Shown: positions 39,269 to 50,233, numbered from the stretch's first letter. The stretch is DNA of 64,000 nt from CAVPCZ01 sp963702445 (GCA_963702445.1 CAVPCZ010000010.1:234708-298707), one strand, 5' to 3'. The notes: generated by a model from the sequence alone, not told the origin. Numbers and translations are program-made.

Positions 39269-39478
39269 TGATATACACTTTCCGTATTCAAACTGAGGTG
39301 AGTATTTGCGTTCCGCCTTCCACAGACCGTAACGAAAAGCGAAATTACGCTTGTCTCCCTTTTCCACTTCGAATGTTGCAGGGGGACCGGAAAAAACAGA
39401 GAACTGCACCAGAGGCGTGGCTGCAAGAGGCAGACACGCCCTTTTCATGAAATTTCCTGCTGCTGTGAAGGAACAAGG

Positions 39479-39526
39479 AAGAAGGACGCGGAAAAGGGCC
39501 GTACCGGTCTGAACCGCGTCCTTCTT
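39479..39526 (-). terminator. Terminator hairpin after the secreted Ycf48-like gene
   Basis: AAGAAGGACGCGG (39479-39491) pairs perfectly with CCGCGTCCTTCTT (39514-39526), a 13-bp stem, followed on the minus strand by CCTTGTTCC. It lies 12 nt after the stop and probably ends the seven-gene envelope operon. Confidence 0.7.
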
Positions 39527-39538
39527 TGACAGAGGATA

Positions 39539-41759
39539 CTACTTAATAAGAACCATCTTGCGTGTCTGCGTGAAGGTACCCGCCTTGATCGCATACAGGT
39601 AGACGCCGCTGGCAAGCCCGGCACCGTCGAACTGCAGCCGGTGCTCGCCCGCTCCGCACAGCTGTCCCGCCAGAAGCGTGGCAACCCGCTGCCCCAGCAG
39701 GTTGTAGATATCCAGATCCACCGCACCGGCCTTCGGCAGGGCAAACGAAATGGTGGTGGAAGGATTGAACGGATTCGGATAGTTCTGATCGAGCGTATAG
39801 ACTTCCGGCATTCCGGCGAACGGTGCCACAGCAACAGCCGTTGCCGTCGTGTAGATCACGCCGCCCGATCCGCTCACCCATGGATTTCCGGCCTTGTCAA
39901 CGGCTACGCCGTTCAGTGTGCCCGTCACTTCGAGCGTATCAATGATATTTGTCCATGTGCCGCCGCCATCGGTGGTCTTCCAGACCTCCTTTGTCCCCGC
40001 GGTATAGCCGGTCGTCGGACTGTAGAAGTCGACGCCCTTCAGCGACGACTTCGCACTGCTGGCAACGTAGTTCCAGCTGGCGCCGGCATCCGTGGATTTC
40101 GCAATCGCGGAATCACCCACCGCAATGGCCGTTGTGGCATCGATGAACTCGATGCCCAAAAAGATTCACCGCGGTCTTTGTTGCCGGGAACCCGTTGAAT
40201 GTCGCCGCGGACCATGTGGTGCCGCCGTCTGTCGTGTACACACCCGTGCGGGTATTCCCAACCGCTGCTCCGGTCGAAGATCGTGAAAACGCCACATCGC
40301 GGAGAGGTTTGGCAATGGTTCCGATGGTGCTTTTCCAGGTCGCACCACCGTCCGTTGTCATGTGGATGTGGGAGCTGGCACTCACACCACCGACCACGCA
40401 ACCCAGATTCTGATCGACGAAGTGCACGCCGTAGGAGTATACCGTCGCCGAGGAGGTTTCAGGAAAAGCCACTGTCCAGCTTTCACCGGCATCGGTGGTC
40501 TTTGTAACCATCCGGTAGCTGTGCGCGGCATACCCCAGCGATCCGTCCACGAAAGAGATATCATTCACGTTCGGCGCAAGCCTGTTACTGTTGACGAATG
40601 AGCCGATCCAGGCCCCGCCGCTGTTGGTCGATTTCACAAATGCCGCGTCAAACCCCGCCGCGAAACCCGCCGTGGCAGAAGGAAACTGGATGCTGCCATA
40701 GGTTGCGGAGGGAATCAATGTCCGGAGGTTCCACGTGAGCCCGAAATCGGTCGACCGGTAGAGCACACCATCGGCACCGACTGCAACGATGTTGTTTCCG
40801 GACCCGGAGACACTGTTGAGCGAAGCCCCGCTCGGGAAAAGTACCGGAAACCAGTTACTGCCCCCGTCGGAAGTCCGCACAACCGTAGTCCCTCTGCCGG
40901 CACTCCCTACGGCGATGCCGCTGCTTGCATCCTTGAACCAGATGCCGTTGAGGTTGTCATACACCCGATTGCCTGCGGACGGGAGCTGCTGCGTCCAGCT
41001 TTCGCCGCCGTTTGTCGTCTTCAATATGATACTGGGCTGCGGTCCCACAAGCGATCCCCAGCCGGCTGCGTAGCCGACCAGCGAATCGATCATCGTGACG
41101 GCGCGTATGTCCGACCTGGTGTATGTGCCCCCGCCCAGCGCCGGCGTCGGCGCAAGTATCCATGTGGTCCCGTTCTTTGTATAGTACAGGGTCCCGACAC
41201 TCTTCCCGGTCGCCACTCCACGATCCGGCCCCGAAAAAGCCATATCGATCATATTGGTCGCGGGAAAAGTCACATTCTCTGTCCAGGTTGCTCCTCCATC
41301 CGTCGTGCTCAGGATACGCCCGTTAGTACTGGAAAGTGTCGCGAGAATCCATCCTTTGAGCGAATCGGCGAAATAGACCGACCGGATTATTGAAGCGGTA
41401 TCCGGAATCGTCGTAACCACGGATGACGACCAGCTGGAGCCGCCGTTTGTGGTTTTGAACAGTTTCCGCGATGCCGCACCCACATATCCGGCCGTGGCGC
41501 TCCGGAAATATATCGTCTGAAGGGCCACGGTTGAATCGATCACGGATTGCGACCACGTCGTACCGCCGTCGGTGGTCTTCATGAGGGTGCCTTTTGATCC
41601 CACCGCCCAACCCGTCGTCGCGTTAATGCAGTACACATCATTGAAACTCATACCCGGATATGTCGGGCTCACCCCTTCACGCCATGTCTGGGCATCCGCC
41701 GCCGCGACCAGCAGCAGAACCGCCAGCAGCTGCGCCAATAGTAGCCGTTTCTTGTTCAT
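39539..41759 (-). pseudogene. Secreted Ycf48/BNR-repeat protein with T9SS sorting domain, one frameshift
   Basis: About 740 aa. A signal peptide (LLLAQLLAVLLLVAAADAQ) is followed by some ten beta-propeller blades with the pattern TTDGG-TW (for example LMKTTDGGTTWSQS, LFKTTNGGSSWSSS, VWKTTDGGGTWTNI), as in photosystem II assembly factor Ycf48, but widespread in non-phototrophs. The C terminus is a type A sorting domain: NYPNPFNPSTTISFALPK and ending RKMVLIK. One shift near 40140 (net one extra base) breaks it. It is the last gene of the operon and is probably displayed on the surface. Confidence 0.85.
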
Positions 41760-41792
41760 GGAGGTACCTCCTTGTGGTTGATGAGTTGAACA

Positions 41793-43226
41793 TCAGAACA
41801 CCAGCAATTTTAGTAAAACGACCGTGGAGAAGAGCGAACGCGTTACGCCTGTGACCGGGCGGAGACTTCTGTACTCGAGAGACCACTCCAGATCCGTCAC
41901 CGCCGACAGCCGCAACTGAAGGCCTGCGGTGGCGGTATGGCTCACCACCTCTTCGCCTCCGGACACCAGATCAACACCGTCGTACCCGTACGCATAACCA
42001 CCCCGGAGCGTCAGATCCCCGGACACCGCCTGCTCCACACCTGACCGCACCCGGATACCACTGGTGGTCTGCGAACGGTATTTGTTGTCTATGAATTTTG
42101 AGGAATCCGCGCTGTGCAGCACGATATTGATTTCGGCGACAAGAAGCGGCCCGCCCGCCCCCGTTTGAAGGGCAAAACCACCGCCGAGCACCGCCTCTTT
42201 GAATCGGGAGTCCCAGACCAGCAGGTCCGGTGCGGGGTTGCGCGACCATTGGCGATGAGCCCGGTATCCTGCAGTCGCCCCGAGCACGAGAGCCTCTGAG
42301 GCGCTCCACCGGATACTCATCTCCCCGCCGTACATCTCCTCCTGCATGTATCCGGCTTCGACCTCCTTTTCCAGCCCCTGCGTGATAATGTCCTTCGTTT
42401 GGCTGGTGCCGTAATCGACGCGAAAAGCGGCCTCCGCGTCCTTGAGCGGGTGCCAGGCCCCCTGCGCGCCAAATTCAACACCTGCCCGGCGGACCCTGTG
42501 TTCCACGGTCGAGGAACGACGGCGGGTGGCATACGTGTCCCCCCGGTAATTGAAGATCTCTACGTCCAGCAAATCATCGCTCTTTGCCTCAATCCTTTCC
42601 TGTTCGTCCCGCGGACGCACGGTCAGCCCGAACGCCAGGTTGTCTGCAACCTCGTACGCGATGCCGGCCGTCCCCCCGACATCACGATAGAGCGTCTTTG
42701 CCAGGCTGTAGACACTCTTCAGCCCGTCGTAGATACGGTACCGGACATCGGCGCCGGCAAGCAGATGCGGCAGCAGTTCATAGGAATACGCGAACCCCAC
42801 CGTCGGGCCGTTATACGTGACATTCCCTGTGGTGGTATCGGTGACGAAGTAGGCTTCGCCCGCATACGGCGTCCGCTTGATCGAGCGGTACACCCCCCGG
42901 CGGTCTTCCACATCGTACGAGGTTGTGCCGCGAAACGTTCCTGCGTCGCCGAGTGTTTTGATGCCGTCAAATTCCACGCCGTACGAGTTCACCCGTTCCG
43001 CGTTGTACTGCCTCCGGTAGTCCCCCCATACTCCTCCTATCGACGGGGCAATCGTCAGACGGTCCATCGTCCGGTCGCGCAACATTCCGGCGGGATTGTC
43101 TCCGAAGAGGTAGAGTCCGAGGCGTTGTTCCTCATCCTGCAGGGCATACGACACTCCGCCCATCGACTCCCGGCGAAGGAGTTGGGCATGCGCCTGGCCT
43201 GCTATCAGGAGATAACAGAACAACAC
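41793..43226 (-). CDS. Putative outer-membrane beta-barrel protein (DUF6850-like?)
   Basis: A 477-aa protein with a signal peptide (MLFCYLLIAGQAHAQ) and many amphipathic strands; it ends in VVLLKLLVF, a terminal Phe typical of barrels. GLYLFGDNPAGMLRD near the N terminus resembles the NPAG-type start of such proteins. I do not recognise a named function. It is 21 nt after the DUF4857 gene and before the secreted Ycf48-like gene, so it belongs to the same operon. From memory, DUF6850 barrels occur in this gene neighbourhood in Bacteroides; that needs a profile search. Confidence 0.65.
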   Translation of the reverse strand: MLFCYLLIAGQAHAQLLRRESMGGVSYALQDEEQRLGLYLFGDNPAGMLRDRTMDRLTIAPSIGGVWGDYRRQYNAERVNSYGVEFDGIKTLGDAGTFRGTTSYDVEDRRGVYRSIKRTPYAGEAYFVTDTTTGNVTYNGPTVGFAYSYELLPHLLAGADVRYRIYDGLKSVYSLAKTLYRDVGGTAGIAYEVADNLAFGLTVRPRDEQERIEAKSDDLLDVEIFNYRGDTYATRRRSSTVEHRVRRAGVEFGAQGAWHPLKDAEAAFRVDYGTSQTKDIITQGLEKEVEAGYMQEEMYGGEMSIRWSASEALVLGATAGYRAHRQWSRNPAPDLLVWDSRFKEAVLGGGFALQTGAGGPLLVAEINIVLHSADSSKFIDNKYRSQTTSGIRVRSGVEQAVSGDLTLRGGYAYGYDGVDLVSGGEEVVSHTATAGLQLRLSAVTDLEWSLEYRSLRPVTGVTRSLFSTVVLLKLLVF

Positions 43227-43247
43227 CGATGGACACCCCGGACTTCA

Positions 43248-44489
43248 TCAGCACTCTTCAGGAGGAGGAATCAGCAATGTCGCGAAAAGCCCGAACACGC
43301 CTGTGCACGCAACCAGCACAATGTCAAACCAGTGCCTGCGGAAGACACGGCGGCGCAGGCGGAGAACGATCACCAGCACAAGAAGCGAACAGGCGATCCC
43401 CGCCAGAGCCGGCATACCGCCGAAGCGGAAACTGAAATCGACATATGCGCTGTTGTCACTGGTCAGGTTCACGACGAAGGGAAAGAGCGCAGCCGCCCAG
43501 GTTCCGGGTGTACGGACTTCCCGCACCGGCCATTCTTCACGGTAGGAGTCCACCACCTTGTACGTGCGGTCCATCACCACCGTCTGCAGCCACCCCTCAC
43601 CCTGCAGCGTCACGGTGCGGAAAAAGAGATCCCCGCTGAAAGACATGATCACATTCCGTGTATCGTATCCCGAAAGCGGGAGTGTGACCAGACGATAGCC
43701 GTCATAGGAAATCAGCGAGACAGTATTGTCGGTGCCGATAAGCGCCCCATAGTACTCCCGCAAACCGTTCTCGGCGATGAAGATGTGCCGCACGCCTGCA
43801 CCTGCCGGAATCCCCGTCCTGACACAGAACGGCCTGCCGCGCACCATTTTGATGTGGAAGATCGCGCCTGCCCCGTCCACCACGAAATATCCCTCGTCAA
43901 AAGGTTTGCGGGTCGTGGGATTTCCGGCGATGCTGGCTGCCGGGAAGACGAATCCCCGTGCCCGGAGCGTATCCGTGAACTCCGCCGAACGGGGTTCGTT
44001 CACGGCGTTCGTGGATGATTCGATGAACTCCATACGGGCCCCGATACGGAAGAATTCCGTCGGCATTTCCAGCCTCACGCGCCCGGATTGCGATTCAAAC
44101 AGGGGGAAGAGGGGGATCTGCGGAAGCCCGATGTCCCCCGGCAGTATCCGGAGCGACACGTTGTTCAGCGCGATCTCCTTCAAATCCAATTTCCTGCCGC
44201 GCAGGGAATCGGGCATCGTTCCCGAGGCTGCCAGCTGGCGGTAATTCGCAAGCGGAAGCAGGCGTTCGTACTCCTCCCGCGTGTATTCCCTCCCCTTTAG
44301 ATCCATATACTTTACCGATTTCAGATCCGGACGAAGCAGGAGGAATTTGTCCTCCACAGGACTGTACGAAACCCGGGGAGCACGGATGCTGACATCGAAC
44401 GCTTTCCAGAAATACTGCGGGATAATCCATGAAAGTACCAGGGTCATCACTAGGGTCAACAGGATGCGGGAAAACCGGACGGTGTTCAT
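43248..44489 (-). CDS. DUF4857-like membrane-associated protein
   Basis: A 413-aa protein. An N-terminal membrane segment (ILLTLVMTLVLSWIIPQYFW) and two C-terminal ones (ALAGIACSLLVLVIVLRLRR and DIVLVACTGVFGLFATLLIPP) enclose a large periplasmic beta-rich part, with LISYDGYRLVTLPLSGYDTR suggesting a propeller-like structure. This matches what I recall of DUF4857 proteins of Bacteroidota, which are found with ABC transporters. The ATG overlaps the ABC permease stop (ATGA), so it is probably a subunit of the same complex. Function unknown. Confidence 0.68.
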   Translation of the reverse strand: MNTVRFSRILLTLVMTLVLSWIIPQYFWKAFDVSIRAPRVSYSPVEDKFLLLRPDLKSVKYMDLKGREYTREEYERLLPLANYRQLAASGTMPDSLRGRKLDLKEIALNNVSLRILPGDIGLPQIPLFPLFESQSGRVRLEMPTEFFRIGARMEFIESSTNAVNEPRSAEFTDTLRARGFVFPAASIAGNPTTRKPFDEGYFVVDGAGAIFHIKMVRGRPFCVRTGIPAGAGVRHIFIAENGLREYYGALIGTDNTVSLISYDGYRLVTLPLSGYDTRNVIMSFSGDLFFRTVTLQGEGWLQTVVMDRTYKVVDSYREEWPVREVRTPGTWAAALFPFVVNLTSDNSAYVDFSFRFGGMPALAGIACSLLVLVIVLRLRRRVFRRHWFDIVLVACTGVFGLFATLLIPPPEEC

Positions 44490-45154
44490 CGGACCCCCTT
44501 CCGGAATCGGAATCCGGAGAGCAGAATTCCGGGAACAGTGAAGGCCGCAAGGAGAACGAACCAGATGAGCGAAGATCTGTACGCCTCAATGGCAACATTC
44601 AGAACAAGAGCATCCAGGAACCCGTACCCCAGCAGGATATAGAATACCCGGCGCAACCAGCGCGGCTCGACAATGATGGTTGCGGCCAGGAAATAGCCGG
44701 CAAGACCGGCGAGGGACCAGGGCAGCATGGTGAGAAGCATACTGTGCATCACTTCCACAGGGAAAAATCGGAGAGCGATAACCACCAGGGCCAGCAGCAC
44801 AACAAGCAACAGGGCTGCCACCATGCCTCCGCCGAAGAACACCATCCAGAGCATCACGCGGTTTTCCGGGAGGGGAAGGTGAAGCGAAAGTTTAAGCCGG
44901 CTCTGCACCACTTCGGGCACGAATTGGGCCACAGCCACGGCGCATCCGACCAGTAACGGCACATACCGCAGCGAATTGTAGAACGGGTACTGCATCTGAA
45001 TGATATAGCCCCAGACACTGACGGCCCGTTCCATTTTTACAAGGTAATTCAGATCGAGCACGATATTGACCGTAAACCCGATGCAGACCAGCACCATGGC
45101 GGCGTATGTCCACCGGATCTTCAGCCACTCTTTATATGCTATCGATGCAAACAT
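44486..45154 (-). CDS. ABC transporter permease subunit
   Basis: A 222-aa membrane protein with about six helices, for example MVAALLLVVLLALVVIALRFF and SLAGLAGYFLAATIIVEP. The opening FASIAYKEWLKIRWTYAAMV is typical of ABC-2-type permeases (cytoplasmic amphipathic start, then first helix). I start at the ATG at 45154, not at the upstream in-frame start, which would translate purine-rich non-conserved sequence. It lies 162 nt after the ATPase gene and overlaps DUF4857 by 4 nt. Confidence 0.75.
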   Translation of the reverse strand: MFASIAYKEWLKIRWTYAAMVLVCIGFTVNIVLDLNYLVKMERAVSVWGYIIQMQYPFYNSLRYVPLLVGCAVAVAQFVPEVVQSRLKLSLHLPLPENRVMLWMVFFGGGMVAALLLVVLLALVVIALRFFPVEVMHSMLLTMLPWSLAGLAGYFLAATIIVEPRWLRRVFYILLGYGFLDALVLNVAIEAYRSSLIWFVLLAAFTVPGILLSGFRFRKGVR

Positions 45155-45316
45155 GATATCTTGTTCCTTTTCTGTTCTGCTTCTCGCGTTGTTGTTCCTT
45201 CGCCACTTTCTACCATCTGCCGTCCGGCCTGTCCTCTCTGCGCTCTTCCTTCCTTCTGCCATCTGCAGGCATCGGACGTGCTTCTGCGCTTTCGCGTATT
45301 GCTCTCTCCTTCTCCG

Positions 45317-46207
45317 TCAGTATTTCCCGGTGATCCCGATGAACGCATCCTCAAGCGACATCGGCACTTCGTGGAAACCGTCAAACGCCACCCCCTTCGC
45401 CCGCAGGTATTGCTCCACCTCGTGCTGCGGGGTGAACGAATAGACCGTCGCATTGTTCTTGATCATCTCGAAGTTCTTCACCACCTCATCCTTGCCCAGC
45501 CTGAGCCCCGCATCCGGCACGGTAAAGCGGAACCGTTTGAATTCCTCCTTAAACCGCTTTATCGGCATCGCCACGAGCACGCTCCGGTAGTCGATGATGA
45601 GACAGTCATCAATCAGCGTCTCGAGGTCCTGGATAATGTGGGACGTGATGAATATGGTTTTCCCCTCCGCATGGGCGTACTCGGTCAGGTAATCGATGAA
45701 GAGCCGGCGGTACCCCGCATCCAGCCCCATGGAGTAGTCATCCAGCACCATCAGGTCCGGATCCTGCGCCAGAATCAGTCCGAGGGCCACCTGTGAACGC
45801 TGGCCGCAGGACATCGTGGAGAGCTTCTGGTGTTCGGTGACCTCCAGCTTCGCCATCAGCTCATAGTACGGCGCCCGGTTCCAGCGCGGGAAGAAGGCCG
45901 AATAGAACCGTTCGATCTGCTTGATGGTCATGAAGGTATACTGTATGTGCCCCTCGATAAGGAATCCCATACGTGCTTTGGTCGGAGGCGTCAGAGCCCG
46001 GGAGTCCTCTCCGAAGACCAGGCACTCTCCTCCTGTGGGCGTCAGGAATCCGTTCAGGATGTTGATCGTGGTGGTCTTGCCCGTACCGTTCTTCCCGAGG
46101 AGACCGAAGATACTCCCCCGCCGGACGGTAAAATTCATATGCTCAAAGACCAGCCGCTTGCCGTAATAATGCGTCAGGTCCCTGCATTCGATTGCGTATT
46201 CAGTCAT
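45317..46207 (-). CDS. ABC transporter ATP-binding protein with divergent motifs
   Basis: A 296-aa ATPase from the ATG at 46207. Walker A is LLGKNGTGKTTT and the H-loop is ITSH. The signature is MSCGQRSQ instead of LSGGQ, and Walker B is LMVLDDYSMGLD, so Asp stands at the place of the catalytic Glu. The Q-loop region (FLIEGHIQYTF) also lacks the usual Gln pattern. The C-terminal ~80 residues form a regulatory-like extension with ALEDAFIGITG-type ending. Such divergence suggests a slow ATPase or a mechanical role rather than a fast importer. Confidence 0.88.
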   Translation of the reverse strand: MTEYAIECRDLTHYYGKRLVFEHMNFTVRRGSIFGLLGKNGTGKTTTINILNGFLTPTGGECLVFGEDSRALTPPTKARMGFLIEGHIQYTFMTIKQIERFYSAFFPRWNRAPYYELMAKLEVTEHQKLSTMSCGQRSQVALGLILAQDPDLMVLDDYSMGLDAGYRRLFIDYLTEYAHAEGKTIFITSHIIQDLETLIDDCLIIDYRSVLVAMPIKRFKEEFKRFRFTVPDAGLRLGKDEVVKNFEMIKNNATVYSFTPQHEVEQYLRAKGVAFDGFHEVPMSLEDAFIGITGKY

Positions 46208-46223
46208 TCTGGCTCCTTGGTCA

Positions 46224-47375
46224 TTAATATCCGGGCGTCGCCCGTGCGCGAATTTCAAAATCCACCGATGAGTCGTTCGTATCGCTCCCCGGCTCCACCC
46301 GCTGCATCGCCTGACCGCTGTAGCGGGGAGGACTCAGCGCAACCCCGCGGTCAATCCGGCTGTCCAGGGTCTTCAGGCTCGACGGGGGAGGACTGGTTTG
46401 ATACTCTACGGCATCAACGACCGTTCCAATGTCAATGCCATCCACCCAGACCGTATCCCGCCCCGAGGCCAGAACGATGACATCAGATGTGAGGCTGATG
46501 AGAAAGTCCACCGTCCGGTCAGATCGTATGTTGATCAGGTTGGGCACGGAGGGGTTGTCAATGTCCTCGGGCGAATACTGGTTGTAGAATTCCCAGTCGG
46601 CACGCGACAGGTCATAGCTCGTGGACACGAATTTGGTATGATCCACTGCGTCCACTGCAAGGACGACAAACTGCCCGGGCCGGATGGGATGGTTCTGCTC
46701 CCCCGGGTTTCCCGGGAACTTGAAGATATATGTCACACCGTCAATATCCCCATCCAGTCCTTCATCGGCTCCCGGGCCGAGCCCCTCACTGTTGCCGGAC
46801 ATCCGGATGGCCTGCATGCCGTCAAGATACCGGACGCTGTCGCTGGCATTGTAGAGCTCAATATACTGATCAAAGAAGAAAAAGAGGCTGTTGACCGGAC
46901 CCACGGTGTAGAGCTCGTTGATGGCAATCCCGCTGCTCGAAATCGGTTTGGAAATCACCGTATCCAGCGCCGTGTATCCCGAGCGGACCACGATGCCGGC
47001 CGTCGCCCCCACAAGCTGAATGCTGGGGTCGATGGGGTGAGGCTTCCGCACCGAGACGTTGAACGTCGCCGCCGGAAGATGATCCAGCCGCAGAATGCCG
47101 TCGGACCCGGTCTGCTTCACCATGATCCCATACTCGGAAGAGAGCACGACTTTGGCATTGGCCAGGGGGACGAGCGTCACCAGCGAGTCGTTCGGCAGCA
47201 TGTCCCAGAGGGCAACAATCATCAGCGTGCCGTCTCCGTCAACAGCCACCGGCGGTTCCTGCACACAACCCGCCATCAGCAGAAGGACAGCCACCGCGCC
47301 GGCAAGCAGCAGACGGGAGTACTCGCGGCAACACACTCCCGCTCTCCTCATGCACGCGCCGTTACATGTCCGCAT
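46224..47375 (-). CDS. DUF4876-like lipoprotein
   Basis: A 383-aa exported lipoprotein. The N-terminal RLLLAGAVAVLLLMAGC ends in a lipobox Cys. The first domain (residues ~45-150) has a Cna/CarbopepD-like fold with NVSVRKPHP, the second (~165-380) shows AINELYTVGPVNSLFFFFDQ and DQYIELYNASDSVRYLDG, a lamin-tail-like arrangement typical of DUF4876. The ATG at 47375 has GGGGGAG upstream and begins 1 nt after the receptor's stop. It probably sits at the outer membrane beside the TonB receptor, perhaps as its surface partner in place of SusD. Confidence 0.75.
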   Translation of the reverse strand: MRTCNGACMRRAGVCCREYSRLLLAGAVAVLLLMAGCVQEPPVAVDGDGTLMIVALWDMLPNDSLVTLVPLANAKVVLSSEYGIMVKQTGSDGILRLDHLPAATFNVSVRKPHPIDPSIQLVGATAGIVVRSGYTALDTVISKPISSSGIAINELYTVGPVNSLFFFFDQYIELYNASDSVRYLDGMQAIRMSGNSEGLGPGADEGLDGDIDGVTYIFKFPGNPGEQNHPIRPGQFVVLAVDAVDHTKFVSTSYDLSRADWEFYNQYSPEDIDNPSVPNLINIRSDRTVDFLISLTSDVIVLASGRDTVWVDGIDIGTVVDAVEYQTSPPPSSLKTLDSRIDRGVALSPPRYSGQAMQRVEPGSDTNDSSVDFEIRARATPGY

Positions 47376-47376
47376 G

Positions 47377-50109
47377 CTATTCTCCCCCTCTGAACAGATC
47401 GTCCACAATCATGCTGAACTCGATTCCGTAGAACAGAACGGGATTACGATAGTCTTCTCTATACTGTGTCGGACTCGTCATATATCGCGTGACCGCGGGA
47501 TCATCCAGGTAGTTGTTCACGTAGAACGAAATTTCGGCGCCTTTGAAGAGTGACTTGCTGATATTCAGGTTCAAGAGCCACTTCAGGTACTTCGACCGGA
47601 TGGATTCTTTAAATTCACGGGTTTGCAGGTCTGACTCCGTGAGGAGCGACTCGTCCACAGGAATCAGGTTGAAATTCTGGCGGCGTTCGAACACGGACTG
47701 CTCCGCCCGGAATGTGATCCAGAGCCCCAATGCGGCGTGCCGGTAACGCAGGTAGTAGTTGATGAGGAGCCGGTCGTTCCACGTTCCGCCGGCCGGATAG
47801 ACATACCCGATCATGGTATCCACCGGCATCCCCGGGACGGCATAGTTGGGAATCTGCCCCTTGCTCGGATCGGGCAGTGGCTTCGTAGGATGTCCCCCAC
47901 CGCGAGCTTTTCACATGGGAATATGATCCGACGATCTTGAAGTCCATGTTCAAGGGCTTGATCTGACTGGTCTTCAGTGTGAATTCCAGTCCTTTGGAAT
48001 CCGTCCATCCCAGGTTGAAATATTTGCGTGTAGAGTCAACATAATAGACAAGCGGAGTTGCACCGACAACCGCGGAGGAGAAAACGGGAATAGGTCTTGC
48101 GACTCCGGCTCATCCGTCCGCTTCCTGTAGTAGCCGGAGAGAGTCAGACCGATCGAGCCGAACAGCTTGCGGTCGTACGACAATTCGATCTGCGCCTCGC
48201 GGTACCCCTGCAGATCCGATACCCAGCGGTCCGGCCGGATGTACACGATGGCATTCGTCCCCGGATTCCGCCATCGCAGGACATCGGGGGGCGGATAGAT
48301 GGAACTCATCGGCGGGGATTTTGACGAATACCCCGCGCTCAGGCGTAGCTGATCCAGGTCCGTGATCGCCGCGAGCAGGCTTACACGCGGGTTCAGGAAT
48401 GTTCCCTGATGGGATTTCACCAGATCCCCGGCACTCCACAACCCCGTAATGTCAAAGGCGTACGGACGGTACATCTCGTAACGAAGGCCGAGACTCAGGG
48501 AAAAGTCCGTAATGAAATGGCCGGCGATACGGTCTTCGGCGTACACACTTGCCAGAAACTGTCCGGGGATCGAGTCGAAGGAATAGGGGAGGTTTCCGGA
48601 TGCGGAACCGTAGTAATTGAACAGCGTATCGAGGAGCACACCTTCGCCCGTGTTGGTGTTGTATTGCAGTTCGGTCCCGATGACGGTCTTGTGAATGAGG
48701 TCGCCGGTGAAGAACGTGTTGTTCCACTCGAGCCGTCCGCCGATGTTCCACTCGTTGCCGCGGGTCTCCACTTTGCCGATGTAGGTGGACACGGTGTCCC
48801 CGCTGGGCAATATGCGAAGGTCCGACTGCACAAGCTTCGAACGGTAGCTGTCTTCTTTCCGGTATGTGACATACGCGTTATACTCCAGATTGGAGACGGC
48901 GGACGCAAGATTGTATGTGCCCCAGGACGCGAAGCCGAGCGAATACCCGCGGTTATAGTTGCGTGTCTTTTGGGCGTCTCCTTTCGGCTCCTCCTCGTCG
49001 AATATCTTCTGCCCGTGGATCTTTGCGTTGAACGAGAATGTCTCATCAGGCATGGCCCTGCTCATGACCAGCTGTCCGGTCAGTCGAAGGTATTCATCGC
49101 CGGTCTTCCGTATATCCCGCTCGCTCTGCGCGCCGTTCAGGTTATAGCTGAATCCGGATTCCAGGGCGCTGAAGCCGCCACCCAGGTTCGCTTCACGCGT
49201 GTCGGGATTGCTCTTGATTTTCAGGCGATGAGGTTGCGGGCCGGTTTTGGTCTGGACGTTGATCACGCCGGCGGTCACATCGCCGAAGCGCGCGGAGGGA
49301 ACGCCGCTCACCACCTCGATGGACTGCACGTTGTCTGCGGGGATAACGCGCAGATCCACACCGCGCCCGGTATTCGACACGCCGGTTCTGCTGGATGTAA
49401 AACGCTCGAACTGGAGATTCGCATTGTTCGACTGCGGGATACCATCCACGATGACCAGCGTCCCGAATCCGGACAGCGGATCGGTCTGATCTCCGCGCAC
49501 CGCGATCTGGCTGCTCTTGCCGAGTCCCGGGTTTTCCGTCTTCTGCACGCCCGGAACCAGGTCCAGCACATCCCCGATGCTTGAGGCCTGGAAATGTTCA
49601 ATTTCGGCGCTGGAGATCACCGTCTTGCTTTCCGCCTCGCGCGGCATCAGTTCGCTTGTCCCGATGATCTCCATACCTCCGATATGGAATGACGTCTCAT
49701 CCATGAGGAAGTCGACCTTCACGGTATCCCCCGCCCGCACGACCAGCTGCCGGCTGACTTTCGCATATCCCATGAACGTGGTTTCAACGGTATAGAGGCC
49801 GGGAGGAAGTTTGCCGATCTGATATTTCCCCGCCACATCGCTCGAAGCGCCGAACCGCGTTCCTTTCACCGCCACGTGGGCACCGACGAGCGGTTCTCCC
49901 TTCTTGTCCTGCACCAGTCCGCGGACCGTACCGACAGTTTCTTCCACACGCTGTTCGTTGCCGGTCACCACAAACCCATGTGGGTCTTCTGGCATGGAGA
50001 GGGTGTAGCCCGGAGAAGACGCGGCGGAGAACGTCAGAAGCGTCCCGATAAGCGCGAAAAGACGTGGAAGGGCACATCGCCGGATGTTCAGCGCGAAAAG
50101 TCGCAACAA
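47377..50109 (-). pseudogene. TonB-dependent receptor, two compensating frameshifts
   Basis: Outer-membrane transporter, ~911 codons. It has a signal peptide, a CarbopepD_reg-like domain (TVRGLVQDKKGEPLVGAHVA, residues ~60-150), the plug (IEHFQASSIGDVLDLVPGVQ, and RFGDVTAGVINVQTKTG), and a long barrel. Shifts near 48090 and 47880 split the C-terminal part; the intermediate frame reads YFNLGWTDSKGLEF and joins the last barrel strands. It heads the operon with the DUF4876 lipoprotein, ABC transporter, DUF4857, barrel and secreted propeller protein. The ligand is unknown; a metal complex or peptide is possible. Confidence 0.85.
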
Positions 50110-50233
50110 CCCTTGTACCTCAAATAGTCTGGAGTGTCAGCGGTGGTAGCAAGACGAAAGGAAGAACAGTGAGTGTATGAACACCCCTTTCATAATATAC
50201 AACTCCCGGCAAAAAAGCACTACTTTCCGGGCT

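Noticed and set aside
39539..41759. Ycf48 similarity as evidence of photosynthesis
   Set aside because: The propeller repeats are common in secreted proteins of non-phototrophs, and the T9SS tail and lack of any photosystem gene argue against it.
42399..44018. 539-codon plus-strand open frame
   Set aside because: Antisense to the barrel protein and DUF4857; no family features.
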